Shown piece after piece: positions 46,109-56,376 of a stretch of 64,000 nt of DNA. A program made the position numbers and the translations under genes. The stretch spans positions 159,498,053 through 159,562,052 of the forward strand of contig NC_134700.1 in assembly GCF_043290135.1 (NCBI RefSeq), read 5' to 3'. The DNA comes from Rhipicephalus microplus (Eukaryota > Arthropoda > Arachnida > Ixodida > Ixodidae). The notes beneath the pieces are model-generated. The model was given only the letters and a program-made list of their open reading frames with translations. It did no database searches and was not told where the DNA came from. The first letter of the stretch is position 1, and each line of letters opens with the position of its first letter.

Positions 46109-47134
46109 ATGGTCAAAAAGACCGTAAAGTGTTCAGAGTGCGGGGTAGGTTGGAAGGTGGAAGTTAGTGCGGAGGAGAAAGCAGAAGATGACGCCAAGTG
46201 TAGACAGTGCGAGTTCGAGGAGAAAATGAAAAATATGATGGCGGTCCAGAGTGGGCTCATGGAGAAAATCGCAGAGCTGGAGAATGCATTGGCGAAGGAG
46301 CGAGAGAAAACGTCAGCCATGGAAGAAAGGCTCCGGTCAGCCGAGAAGGGCCTATCGAAGGTCGTGAAAGGGAACGAAGACGCAGGTGACGGCGGAAGCA
46401 TTATGGCGACGACCCCCCGTGCGGGAGAGATGAAGGAAACAGGCATGACAAAGGCAGATACATTGGTCACAGGGCCCAGCTACCGGGAAGTAGTTTTGAG
46501 GGAGGGAGGGAGCAAACCAGCAGCCGTGACTCACGCTAGTCACCTAGTCAGCAGCCAGGTGCAGGTTTCAGAAGGAATGTCTGAACAGGTCATCATCGCC
46601 GGTGACTCAAATTTAGTCCGATGCGCAGCGGCAATCAAAGAAAGGGTGAAAGGCGACAAGAGAGTTGCGATAGGGACGTTCCCAGGACCAACGCTGGGGA
46701 CAGTAATGAGTCAAGCGGGTGAACAACTCGCAGCTAAAGCTAACAATCGTAACCTCGTTGTAATTGCGGGAGGGCTAAATGACGTCCTGAAAGAAGAATC
46801 GTCAGGACTAGCGACGACCTTGGCGAAAGGGGTGGATGACATGCGCGCAGTGTCCCCCCAGGTGCAAATTGTAGTATGCACAGTATCGGAAGTACCAGTG
46901 CGCAACGTCAACCTGCAAAGAGCGGTTGTCGACGCAAACAAAGAGATATGGCGAATTAGTCGAGAGAAGGGTTTCGAGGTAGTGGATTTAAACAGGGAAG
47001 TGCACAGGTGGGGTGGATTCCAAAGAGACAAGATTCATTTCGATAAGAGGCTTGGACACGAGGTGGGCTGGCGACTGGCAGGACGCGCAGTAGCTTTTTT
47101 GGGGGGCTCACGGGCCCTTCGGAGTCCGGGGTAG
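46109..47134 (+). CDS. LINE ORF1 protein with SGNH esterase domain
   Basis: 341 codons from an ATG in good context (GCCATGG). The N-terminus has two CxxC pairs (Cys8/11 and Cys31/34), probably a small zinc-binding module. A charged, Glu/Lys-rich stretch at about residues 35-90 is predicted by eye as a coiled coil. An SGNH-hydrolase domain spans about residues 155-330, with block I GDSN (residues 165-168, Ser167), GLND (222-225, Asn224) and DKIH (Asp307, His310). All the catalytic residues of the family are therefore present. CR1-type ORF1 proteins with esterase domains are thought to bind RNA or membranes during retrotransposition. The C-terminal end overlaps the ORF2 reading frame, and the last codons contain two slippery heptamers. 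Confidence 0.88.
   Translation: MVKKTVKCSECGVGWKVEVSAEEKAEDDAKCRQCEFEEKMKNMMAVQSGLMEKIAELENALAKEREKTSAMEERLRSAEKGLSKVVKGNEDAGDGGSIMATTPRAGEMKETGMTKADTLVTGPSYREVVLREGGSKPAAVTHASHLVSSQVQVSEGMSEQVIIAGDSNLVRCAAAIKERVKGDKRVAIGTFPGPTLGTVMSQAGEQLAAKANNRNLVVIAGGLNDVLKEESSGLATTLAKGVDDMRAVSPQVQIVVCTVSEVPVRNVNLQRAVVDANKEIWRISREKGFEVVDLNREVHRWGGFQRDKIHFDKRLGHEVGWRLAGRAVAFLGGSRALRSPG
47095..47107 (+). promoter_or_regulatory. Candidate -1 frameshift site between ORF1 and ORF2
   Basis: T TTT TTG (47,095-47,101) and G GGG GGC (47,101-47,107) are both in ORF1 phase as X XXY YYZ heptamers and overlap by one base. ORF2 is open in the -1 frame from 47,047 and contains no ATG before 47,248, inside the endonuclease. 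The ORF1 stop lies 25 bases downstream (47,132). I see no clear downstream stem-loop by eye. Termination-reinitiation at a non-AUG codon is the alternative. Confidence 0.55.
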
Positions 47135-50100
47135 CTCGTAACAGGGAAAACAACCAGGAGGACGCTTTGACAGGTAGCATTGCGAAAAACCAGAAAAAAG
47201 GTAAAAGAAAAAGGAAAAAGGCGCGTGTTGCAATTAGTTACATAAACATGCAGGGTGGCAGAAAGAAGGCAAAATGGTTAGAGATTGAGGAGCAGTTAAA
47301 CAAAGAACAGATAGGCGTGTATGCGGTTACAGAAACACACCTTAGAGACTTGGAAGAGCCACCACATATTGAAAATTATGTTTGGGAAGGGTGTAACAGG
47401 ACCATATCGGAAAGGAAAGGTGGGGGTGTAGGAATGCTAATTCATCGCGGAGCCAAATGGGTTAGAGTGAAACAGACGTGTTCAGAGCACCTCTGGGCTC
47501 TGGGCACAGTAGGTGGAAAGGAAACGTGGCTAGGGGTAGCCTACTTGTGGACGGGGAATAACTGCAGAGAAAAGAATCAGGAGATAGTGGATTGCATGAG
47601 TGCGGATATTAAGGAATTTGGTAATGGGGCCGAAATCATCCTTCTAGGGGACATGAATGCCCCCATACATGACCTTGACGGATATTCAGACACCAATGGG
47701 AAGTTATTACTAGATCTTTGCGAGCAACATAGTCTGGAGATAGTTAACACGGGGCCTAAATGTGACGGCCAGATCACATGGGAAGTCGGAAACAAGCAAT
47801 CAAGTATTGATTATTGTCTCATGACTGAAGGAATTTACCACAAACTGACAGAAATGAGGATAGACGAGGAAGGCATTAACAGCTTGGGTAGTGATCATAA
47901 ACGAATAACATTACAAATGGGATACGAAACTGAAAATATGAGCATGGAATCAAAGTCTGGCAGCTCGTATTTAAATGACAAACAAATAATAAATATAGCC
48001 GCAAGAGTCGAGGAAGAAGTAGGCGAAATACCAGGCAAGGACTGGGAGTATAGTGAGCTGTTACATCTAATGACGAAGGAGATAGGGAAAGAGAAGAAAA
48101 CTGTTTGCTGGAAAGGAAAAAGGAAGCCAAAAAGTTGGTGGAACAAGGAAATCCGGGAGGCGATCGAGAAGCGACGCGAAGCATCACGGGAGCATAGAAA
48201 GGCAAAAAAGGAGAAGCGGCCGCAGGACGAAGTCAAAAAAATATGGGAAATATATTTAGAGAAAAAATCCCTTGTACAGAAATTGGTAGAGGCAAAAATT
48301 AAAGGTGAAAGTGAACGCTGGATGACAGAGATACACGAAAAAAAGGAGGCCGCGCCTAGGATTTTTTGGAGCCACATAAAGGCGCTAGGTAGGAAGTCTG
48401 TCACAACGCAACAACATATTCTAGATGAAGGAGGAAATCAATTGGAAGGGTACGAAGCGCTAGGTTACATTCAAAAGGTAACAGCCGATTCGTTTAAAAA
48501 GAGCGTCCAGGGGATCTCCCCGGTGAGTAAAAGTGTGGCGGAGAAAGCAACAGAGGAAGAGCTAGTACTTGATAATTTCAACTGGAAAAAGGCCGAAGGA
48601 AAAATTCCAAAGCGCACTGCCGCGGGTTTAGATGGGATTCCCGTTAGCCTCATTAACGAACTAGGACATAACACTAAAGAAGCATTGTTAAAAGCAGTAG
48701 AAAAAAGCTTAAAGGACGGACAAATACCGGACAGTTGGCGACAAAGTAGAATGAACTTAATCTATAAAGGCAAGGGAGAAAAGGACAAGATTGGCTCGTA
48801 TAGACCACTAACCATTACATCGGTACTATACAGGCTGGCGATGCAAGCAGTAAAAATGAAAATAGAAACATGGGCCGAACATAACGATATTTTGGGAGAA
48901 CTTCAGAACGGATTTCGAGTCGACAGGCGGTTAGACGATAACCTGTTTGTTCTCACTCAGTGTATAGAAATATCTAAAATAGAGAATAGGCCCTTGTACG
49001 TGGCTTTTCTAGACATCACTGGGGCATACGACAACGTTAATCAGGAAATTTTGTGGGATATATTGAAAGGAATGGGCATGGGCGACGACTGTATACAGCT
49101 TTTGAGGGAGATATACCGAGAAAATACAGTTTGCATAGAGTGGGAAGGAATGCGTAGCAAAGAGAACGTTGAGGTTAGCAAGGGTCTGAGACCGGGATGT
49201 CCTTTGTCCCCGCTGTTATTCATGCTGCACATGGTGAGTATGGAAAAAGCGCTAGAAGGTAGCAACATTGGTTTTAGTCTGTCACACAAACAGGGCGGCA
49301 TGATGATTGAGCAGAAGCTTCCAGGGTTATTTTATGCGGACGATATCGTCTTATTTGCGGACAGTCGAGATGATATACAGCAGCTGGCGAATATATGCGG
49401 AAGGGAAGGTGAAGCTCTTGGACTAGGATTCAGTGTAACGAAGTGTGGATTGATGGTATTCAATGATCCCTGTGATCAGACGGTGTCCATACAAGGCCAA
49501 GAAATACCGAGGGTAAGTGAATACAAGTACCTTGGAGTATGGGTAAATGAGAGTGATAGATACATGGAGGTACAGGAAAAAGCCTCGGCAGCAAAAGGAA
49601 AGAGGAATGCGGCAATAATGAAGCACAGAGCGTTGTGGGGATACAATAGGTATGAGGTGCTTCGAGGTCTGTGGAAGGGGGTAATGGTTCCAGGGCTTAC
49701 TTTTGGGAACTCAGTGGTGTGCATGAGGGCAGAGGTGCAATCGGGAATGGATGTAAATCAAAGGACTGTGGGACGCCTCGCGTTGGGTGCTCACGGGAGG
49801 ACGACAAACGAGGCTGTAAAGGGCGATATGGGGTGGGCAGGTTTTGAGGCGAGGGAAGCGCAGAGCAAAATAAGGTTCGAAGAAAGGCTAAGAAATATGA
49901 AGGAGAGTAGATGGGCAGAGAAGGTGTTCCGTTATTTGTATAGGAAGAGCGTGGACACACAGTGGAGAAAAAGAACTAGAAGACTCACTAGTAAATATAC
50001 GGCTGGTATTGTAAGCCATATGTCAACAAAGAGCGTTAAGGGAAAAGTCAGGGAGGCGGAGAGGATTTACTGGATGGCAGCTATGGAGAAAAAACCGGCT

Positions 50101-50457
50101 TTGAGTAACTACCGAAAGGGCAAAAATGAAATAAGGAGGGAGGCATTTTACGATAATTCAAGGGGAAGCGCTTTACTGTTTGAAGCGAGATCGGGTTGCC
50201 TTAGAACGCGTAGTTATAAAGCAAGATTCAGTAAAGAAGAAGAACAATGCACATGCTGCGGGAAAGATAAGGAAACGGCGGAGCATGTTCTGATTGAATG
50301 TGGAGATATCCACCCAGGTGTACGTTTGGGCACGAGCCTACAGGAAGCCTTGGGTTTTAGGGACAACAATGGAAAGCTGAACACACCCGCGATTGAAATA
50401 AGTAAGAGACGGTTAGAGTATTGGTGGCAGAAAATTAGAGAGAAAGGACAAAAATAA
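47101..50457 (+). CDS. LINE ORF2: endonuclease, reverse transcriptase, zinc motif
   Basis: About 1,118 codons counted from the frameshift site. An APE-type endonuclease (about 47,220-47,920) shows SYINMQGG, TETHL, GDMNAP, SSIDYCL and LGSDHKRI; it should nick the target. A basic linker is followed by the reverse transcriptase (about 48,600-49,420) with AAGLDGIP, SYRPLTITS, FLDITGAYDNV and the YADD active site (49,333-49,344). The C-terminal CTCCGKDKETAEHVLIEC (50,248-50,301) is a likely zinc-binding nucleic-acid contact. One oddity: the RT motif usually RQGCPLSP reads RPGCPLSP (codon 49,192-49,194), while the truncated copy A has Q. It may reduce activity. The first ATG in frame is at 47,248, too late for an intact endonuclease. 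Confidence 0.93.
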   Translation, partial: GGLTGPSESGVARNRENNQEDALTGSIAKNQKKGKRKRKKARVAISYINMQGGRKKAKWLEIEEQLNKEQIGVYAVTETHLRDLEEPPHIENYVWEGCNRTISERKGGGVGMLIHRGAKWVRVKQTCSEHLWALGTVGGKETWLGVAYLWTGNNCREKNQEIVDCMSADIKEFGNGAEIILLGDMNAPIHDLDGYSDTNGKLLLDLCEQHSLEIVNTGPKCDGQITWEVGNKQSSIDYCLMTEGIYHKLTEMRIDEEGINSLGSDHKRITLQMGYETENMSMESKSGSSYLNDKQIINIAARVEEEVGEIPGKDWEYSELLHLMTKEIGKEKKTVCWKGKRKPKSWWNKEIREAIEKRREASREHRKAKKEKRPQDEVKKIWEIYLEKKSLVQKLVEAKIKGESERWMTEIHEKKEAAPRIFWSHIKALGRKSVTTQQHILDEGGNQLEGYEALGYIQKVTADSFKKSVQGISPVSKSVAEKATEEELVLDNFNWKKAEGKIPKRTAAGLDGIPVSLINELGHNTKEALLKAVEKSLKDGQIPDSWRQSRMNLIYKGKGEKDKIGSYRPLTITSVLYRLAMQAVKMKIETWAEHNDILGELQNGFRVDRRLDDNLFVLTQCIEISKIENRPLYVAFLDITGAYDNVNQEILWDILKGMGMGDDCIQLLREIYRENTVCIEWEGMRSKENVEVSKGLRPGCPLSPLLFMLHMVSMEKALEGSNIGFSLSHKQGGMMIEQKLPGLFYADDIVLFADSRDDIQQLANICGREGEALGLGFSVTKCGLMVFNDPCDQTVSIQGQEIPRVSEYKYLGVWVNESDRYMEVQEKASAAKGKRNAAIMKHRALWGYNRYEVLRGLWKGVMVPGLTFGNSVVCMRAEVQSGMDVNQRTVGRLALGAHGRTTNEAVKGDMGWAGFEAREAQSKIRFEERLRNMKESRWAEKVFRYLYRKSVDTQWRKRTRRLTSKYTAGIVSHMSTKSVKGKVREAERIYWMAAMEKKPALSNYRKGKNEIRREAFYDNSRGSALLFEARSGCLRTRSYKARFSKEEEQCTCCGKDKETAEHVLIECGDIHPGVRLGTSLQEALGFRDNNGKLNTPAIEISKRRLEYWWQKIREKGQK

Positions 50458-50673
50458 ATATTGGAAAAATAAAATATGGACAGTGTGCCGTAAATGGCAG
50501 AGAACTTAAGCTGAAAATTTACCTTTTTTTCCATTAAGATAGAATTTATCGAAGTAGAGGCATTAGGCCAACATCAAAAAAGAAAAAAGGTTTTTTTTTT
50601 TGTCGAGCCTGGTGGCATACCTGTCACCACCCCGTTATAAAGGGGACGCTCATAGCATCCATCCATCCATCCA
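50458..50673 (+). other. LINE 3' UTR and CATCC tail
   Basis: The region after the stop is shared with copy A to the last base, with only poly-A/T length differences. It ends TATAAAGGGGACGCTCATAG followed by about 3.5 ATCC units. Short tandem tails take the place of poly(A) in CR1/L2-like elements, where they are used in target-primed reverse transcription. Confidence 0.8.
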
Positions 50674-51409
50674 CGTGTGCTGGCGACCTCCTTCGCCGGC
50701 AGTGAGGAGAGCGTCGATGGCGCGCTCTCTCGAGATAAGTCCGACAAGTCGTCCTCGTAGTCGTGCGCCCGAGCCTCCTTGTCTCCTTTGCATTGCAAGC
50801 CCCCATCTGTAGAAAGAAACAAAGAAAGAAAGAAAGAAAGAAATAAAGAAAGAAAGAAAGAAAGAGAAAAAATTTGTAGCGAAACGCAAAGGCAAGCTAT
50901 AGTTGCTAACACTAGGACGTCCCTGTGCATAAGCCATCCACCTTTGGCCATATCAGCCAAAGAAGTAAAGCTACTCGAGGAGAGCAGGTAGCTTGGGGGG
51001 GGGGGACGGAAGAGGAGGGGACGTATGCGTATACATCTTTTGTTTTATGGCTTTTTACTCGTGCATCTGTTTTCTTATCAAACATGAAAGCTCACACCTG
51101 TAAGTAAGCGCCCGTGTTGTGCACTTTCTTGTCCGTGTCTTCGTAGCACTTCTATTATTCAAGAAGAAAAGAAATAAATAAATAAAAAAGAAAGAAAGAA
51201 AGAAGGAAAGAAAGAGACAATGAAAGGAAGTGATGTGCGCTTCAGTAGTTGAATTCATTTACATTTCGCGGGTTGCGAATGTGCCTCGCCATTTGCGATT
51301 GATTGAAAAGACCCCGGAACGAATTTTCCACTAAGTCCCAGCTGTTGATCGACGAAAAACGCAGAATGATTCAGCTGCGTCGGGTGAACGTGGTTAGACG
51401 AGATTTAGT
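50674..51409. other. No gene recognised; (GAAA)n tracts
   Basis: GAAA/GAAATAAA tracts lie at about 50,816-50,865 and AAAG-rich sequence at about 51,165-51,220. A G run of ten sits at 50,995-51,004. No coding region is supported. Confidence 0.5.
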
Positions 51410-51705
51410 TTTTAGGGCTGAAGCTTCTTATGGGCTAGGGCAATCCCACGTCCATCCGGCGGCGTAGGCAGCCCAGCATATCCACGGGCACATACATACA
51501 TACGTACGTACGTACGTACGCACATACATACATACATACATACATACATACATACATACATACATACATACATACATACATACATACATACATACATACA
51601 TACATACATACATACATACATACATACATACTTGCAGATGAACGGACAGATGACCGCTTCGCCCCACTCATCATCATTCACTTCGTGGATATGCTGTGAT
51701 TTTTT
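51410..51705 (+). repeat. Composite element, copy c ((TACA)n core)
   Basis: It begins TTTTTAGGGCTGAAGCTTCTTA, like copies a and b. The interior is TACG and then a long TACA tetranucleotide array (about 51,488-51,630). It ends CGCTTCGCCCCACTCATCATC, CGTGGATATGCTGTG and a T run. Neither the CTCGTTTAGTCC module nor the GGACGGA minisatellite is present. Cys-Met-Tyr-Val frames here are repeat translations. Confidence 0.8.
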
Positions 51706-54700
51706 TTGCCCTCTCAGAGTGCCATAGTTTCACAAATTCTGCAGAGAGCTGTGGTCAACGTTCCACCGGCTCCAGGATTCTGGAGGGAGATGTTACCGAG
51801 CTTGCGTAGTCGGCACATGAAGGGGGAGTTTGGAGTGGTGTTTAAATGGTGGTCATGGGCTCCCTTGTGGATCAGCTGCGCTTAATCCATGCCGGCTAAT
51901 CGCTTGCTTGATTTCCCGTCGGAAGCTAGGCACGAATGCCCCAGTTGGAGATAACCGGTCATCTATTTACATATTTTACAACGGTAGTGTCGCCGTGCAT
52001 TCTTTAAAGCTGCGGGGAACAACTAACGCCGCTATTTCGTGAAGACGTAGCGACGAATGGGAGGCGCACGTTGACGTGGAGTTTGTCGCACATCGACGTA
52101 TGCTACGCGCGAGGACTGTTTATTTGCCTTTGCAAGTAGCACTCATTGGCGGACTTCGGCGGCTCCTTGTGGTGAGTGGTATATGCATAGCTATGCGGAT
52201 ACTCAGATGTTTGTGCTATTCACGCGGTAGGTATGAAGCTGGAAGAAATGCGTTGCCGTTCACGAGTGTAGTTCGTTCTCGCTGGAAAGTCATGGGTAAA
52301 TTGGTCCACCGACACAAGCAGTGAATGATCCGCACAAACTATGATAGCTTCCACTCGAGGAATCATCGAGCACCAACCTTTCCAATACAATTCTAGGCAC
52401 GCGACTTATGCATGTAAACATATATTTGACAGCATTGCGGAGGCTAAACTGCCAGTGGCCGAAGCATATAAGGTATACCACGTAGACCTGAAATTGCTAT
52501 CAAAACGTTGGCACAACCTTAAACACTGGATAGTTCCACAATTGCCTCAAGTGTGTGAAACATAGTTCGAGTCGTACTGTATACGATAAGCTCACTGCGT
52601 GAAGGCTGACGCCGTGTGGCTTCAGCTTTTGGCGCCTTGCGCATGCGCCGAACAAAGCAACTCGGCTCACAGCAATGACGTGCTCCGGTTTTGAGCTCTA
52701 TCGCGAGTGCTTCCATAAACGAAATGATTGCTTTATATTCAGAACAGCCGCAAAAAAAGCGGAAATGCTTTCAGTTCATGTCGAATGAAGCGTACACATA
52801 CACTATGCCGGAGCGGACGCGCATTACGACAGGGCAGTGCAATGCGTGCACTTCGGGAAGTGGAGCATAACCTGGAAAAAAAAGCAACAAAAAAGGATGT
52901 GGGCGACGTAGGTCTTGCAAGAGGAAGCAATCCATTCAGTCCTCTGTCACAAAGTTGCGCAAACGTGTCTCAGCCGGTAGAATAACTTGCTCCGAAAATC
53001 TGAAGTCGCGCGCAGCGATCACAGAAACGAGCGATGTACAAGTACAAGCCGTCATTACTAAACTATACCCGCACCTTGAACCGGCGAGGTGGCGCTACAG
53101 TGCCATCACGTACCACGTCATTGACTCCAGAGTGTATAGGGAGGTGAAAAAGAAACAGGATGACGTTTCTCTGTACAGCCACCCGGTTATAGTTAAGCTG
53201 ATCTGCAGGTAAATACTTCTAGCATCTAAATCGACACTCCGATTGTCGGCGTGTCCTGATGTCACGCGCTAACCTCGAGGAACTGTGTTATTCCTTGCTA
53301 AGTACAATAAATAACTTCATTATTACCAGTGAAAATGTACGTACTTTCCGTAATACTTCTAATTTTGAATATGCTTTGTTAAATAGGTCAGTTTTCTTTT
53401 TTTTTCAAGGTATGTCATGTCTTGAGATTTACTTTGCTTTTGCCGCCGTGTTGCCACTGTGAGCCTGGAACGTGGGGAACTGTCAAGCTGGTTAATACAC
53501 CTTTCTTTTCATTCCCCAACCATCAGTGTAAATCTGTTTGTGGTGAAGAAACTGAACTGAAAAATAGGATTCGTCGCTCGTCTAATCGATGTACACGCAT
53601 AGCTTTGTCAGGGTCAAGTTTAACCATGTTCACGCTATTTATTTAGACTGTAAAAGCGTTTCATTTCTTCCGAGTTGTTTTGTAGTAAGTGATCTGAATG
53701 GTGACAACGATGAATCTACATAGATCCCGTTGCTCTAATTTTCCTCCCTACGTCCGCTAAGCTATGTGTTCTGGCGCTGTACCTCCAACTCTGAAAAGCT
53801 TCAGCAAATGATGTCAATCATGGCCGCGAACGCATTGCCATTTTGCGCGAAGTTTGTCCTGGACATTGTTAGAGGTAACCTATAGTTCCGCGCTGAGCTA
53901 ACTTTCTTTCCGAACGGAGTTCCTACAGTGCACTTAGAGTGAAAGGTCGCAGTACACCGATTTGCCAGAGAACAGTACACCTGTTTGCACCAGACGCTCG
54001 TCTCTGGCCATTCTGCACGTGATTAGAGGGGCTGAAAGGGGCATTTTGGAAACACATTCAAAGACCAAAAGACTGTTCACCAATGCACAATACATGACTT
54101 GAACAAAGCAGTATGCGTTTACAATGCGGCTCAAAAGTGCGACTGAACGCCATGCCTTCTTTCTGTAAGCCCTTGCGAGCACCTCACCAAGTTCCCCACC
54201 ACAGCTTAGCAAAAGGAACATTCCAACAAGTTAGACGTTTCGAAGGAACGGTAGTGTTACTTTCTTCTTAACATCTATACCAGCGTCCACTAGTGATTCT
54301 AGTGAGCTAGGGTCGTCGCTTATTTGTTTCTTAGACCGTGTATGTAAATGCGCCTTCTCCATCAAGGTTTCCACCCATTAACTGGCTAGTTTTCATTGCA
54401 CAGTGCAGTCTCGGGGAACCAAAAACTATGCGTTTCGGCACCGATACATGCGCCTGTGGTCAGCCTTAGTCGCAAATCCTGCCAATCGCTGCTTTTAGCT
54501 GTGTGCGCGGGACGTGTGCAAAATAAACACTCGTGGTGTTCGTGTGACCGGAGCTCCCCATAGCGGCGGTAGCGAAACAATGGCGGAAGTCTCTGATGGT
54601 GGCGGTGCATCAGCGGAGCGTGACTCCGCTGGCTTGCCTTGTAGGCGGCGAGGGCGAATGGCGACGTGGTTTGGTGCGCCCGATTGCGGCTTTCGCCCTC

Positions 54701-55669
54701 TTCTAGCCTTTTCTTGTGCGGCGGCACGCCTGGGAGGAGGAACGGGTGCGCGGCATCGCCTGCTGCGACTGCCGCCGGCAAGTGGTCGGTTCCTCCCGCC
54801 GCTGTAATGGCGGCGACGCACATTCAGGGTTAAGCATTAGGCACTGCCGTCCTGTATACAAAGATCGCCTCTTTCTATATCGGGCGTCGTCGTGCACCCG
54901 AGACGGGAGCAATATTATACACCGTGCACGGGCCGGCATCCGTGATGCTTCTTCGCGTATGTGTGTGTGAGGAATCTTCATTTGAGCCTGCCGACCAGCT
55001 TTTCCGTATGTGGAATGATCTATCGAGCATCGTGGTTCACGATAGACACCGTCCAAAATCGGTCATTTCTAGCTACTGCACTTTACTTTGTGGAGCTTAT
55101 GTTCTGTGACGTTCACCGGACAAATAAGCAAAGACGTGCGCGGAGGGTTCAAAATGATCACGTGCGTAAGGAAATCTGGCAACAAAACGAAAGGAGTACG
55201 TTGTGACCAGGACGGTTCAAGTTCAGAGCCACAGAAAGCAGGCCCTTCGGCAAAGCACTTTGTGGGGCATCTTGAGGCAACGCTAGAAGGTGGGGCTCTG
55301 CGAGCGTGGGGAGTCATAAGCATGTGAAGAAACCTACACGAAATATTACGCCATCCTTTTCGTTCTTTTCATTTCGCGCTGTTTTTAACTATGAAATCTA
55401 CGGACGTCTCAGAAAGCTCGATAGAGGCCGCACTGTAGGCGTGAGAGTAACTGCGAAATGAGGTGCCTTTCAATAATGTTTCTTCCACTTTACTGTATCT
55501 CCGAAAACGGGTTTCTTCTATAATTGCTATTCCACGGTGGTAAATAAACTTCACCATGTATTCTGAAAGATGGCGCGTTTTTCCGTATTCCATGTGTACA
55601 CGTTCATATAGTTTCTATGGAAGAGCACAGAAGGAAGTCGGGAAGAATTGTCATGAGTCGTCACCTGCA
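51706..55669. other. No gene recognised; one GC-rich segment
   Basis: About 54,540-54,800 is GC-rich with an ATG in strong context (ACAATGGCGG at 54,580) followed by a 75-codon frame, and an opposing 145-codon frame on the minus strand (54,386-54,823). Neither shows a domain. A splice-donor-like CTGCAG|GTAAAT at 53,205-53,216 ends a short frame. Nothing here is firm enough to call a gene. Confidence 0.35.
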
Positions 55670-55745
55670 ACGTTGGTTTGGTGGTGTATAATGGTGCTCG
55701 ACTGCAAATACAAAGGTCGTGGGATCAAATCCCGGTGGGAGGGGA
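55670..55745 (+). repeat. tRNA-like head of another SINE or tRNA pseudogene
   Basis: A B-box-like GGGATCAAATCCCGG (about 55,724-55,738) preceded by GGTCGTG and, 50 bases earlier, an A-box-like TGGTGGTGTATAATGG. The following sequence does not match the main SINE body, so this may be a different tRNA-derived family. The cloverleaf pairing is incomplete, so I do not call a functional tRNA gene. Confidence 0.4.
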
Positions 55746-56376
55746 GGGATTCTTTTCCTTTTCCATGTGTACGAAAGAGATGCTTTCAACTACATGTTCT
55801 TGGTCCCTAACGAAAGGGTGACGTTTACTTTTGTGTACCTCCGCCACTGCAAGAAGTCGTGTCGCTAAGCGAGCGGCCTCTTTCGTTTTCCTGTTCTCTC
55901 CTCTGTAACTTCGGTAGGGTTTTAGAAGGAGGCATGACAACCGGTAAAATGCCAAAAGGCGTCTCGATATTTTTTCACCGGGGAAAACGCGCATGCCAGT
56001 GAAGTGAACAAAAAAAAATGTGTATTTGTGCGTTTTCTTTTCGTGGATTGTCGACGACCACCATCTTTTCATAAGTGAGAACTCTCGGAGCCCGTTAACG
56101 GTGATGCCCTCCAGTTTGACTTGAACTTGGCACTGGCCTCTCTCAAACCGAAAAACATAGATAATTACATTGTTTATCTATCTATTTCAATACTTGCGGT
56201 ACTTTCACTTTGCCTTCCCTATTGGTACATCACTGTTAACAAGCACAATTTGTGCTGTAGGGCTCGCCACGTTGTAGGGCCAGTTATGTACGCCTGACGT
56301 ATCGGTGGACATCTGCTGGTTTATACGACGGCAAAGGACGCTATTGGCATCCCCCACAGGGTCATTTCCAGCCGGC
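55746..56376. other. No gene recognised
   Basis: Unassigned sequence between the tRNA-like head and the next SINE. The only large frame is a shadow without domains. Confidence 0.4.

Larger units (their letters stand above)
45650..50673 (+). mobile_element. LINE copy B, near full-length non-LTR retrotransposon
   Basis: About 5 kb: a GC-rich 5' leader (about 45,650-46,108), ORF1 with an SGNH esterase domain, ORF2 with endonuclease, RT and zinc motif, a ~200 bp 3' UTR, and a CATCC-repeat tail ending at 50,673. An ORF1 esterase is known from CR1/L2-like elements, and short tandem 3' tails are also typical of that group, so a CR1-superfamily relative is likely; the C-terminal zinc motif in ORF2 makes the exact clade uncertain. 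The 5' boundary is placed by composition only and I found no target-site duplication. All frames are open. Confidence 0.9.

Noticed and set aside
46063..46470. Minus-strand frame of 135 codons over LINE ORF1, and similar frames opposite ORF2 and pol
   Set aside because: They are antisense shadows of well-supported coding regions.
51412..51681. Cys-Met-Tyr-Val repeat frames of ~80-90 codons
   Set aside because: They are the TACA tetranucleotide array read in three frames.
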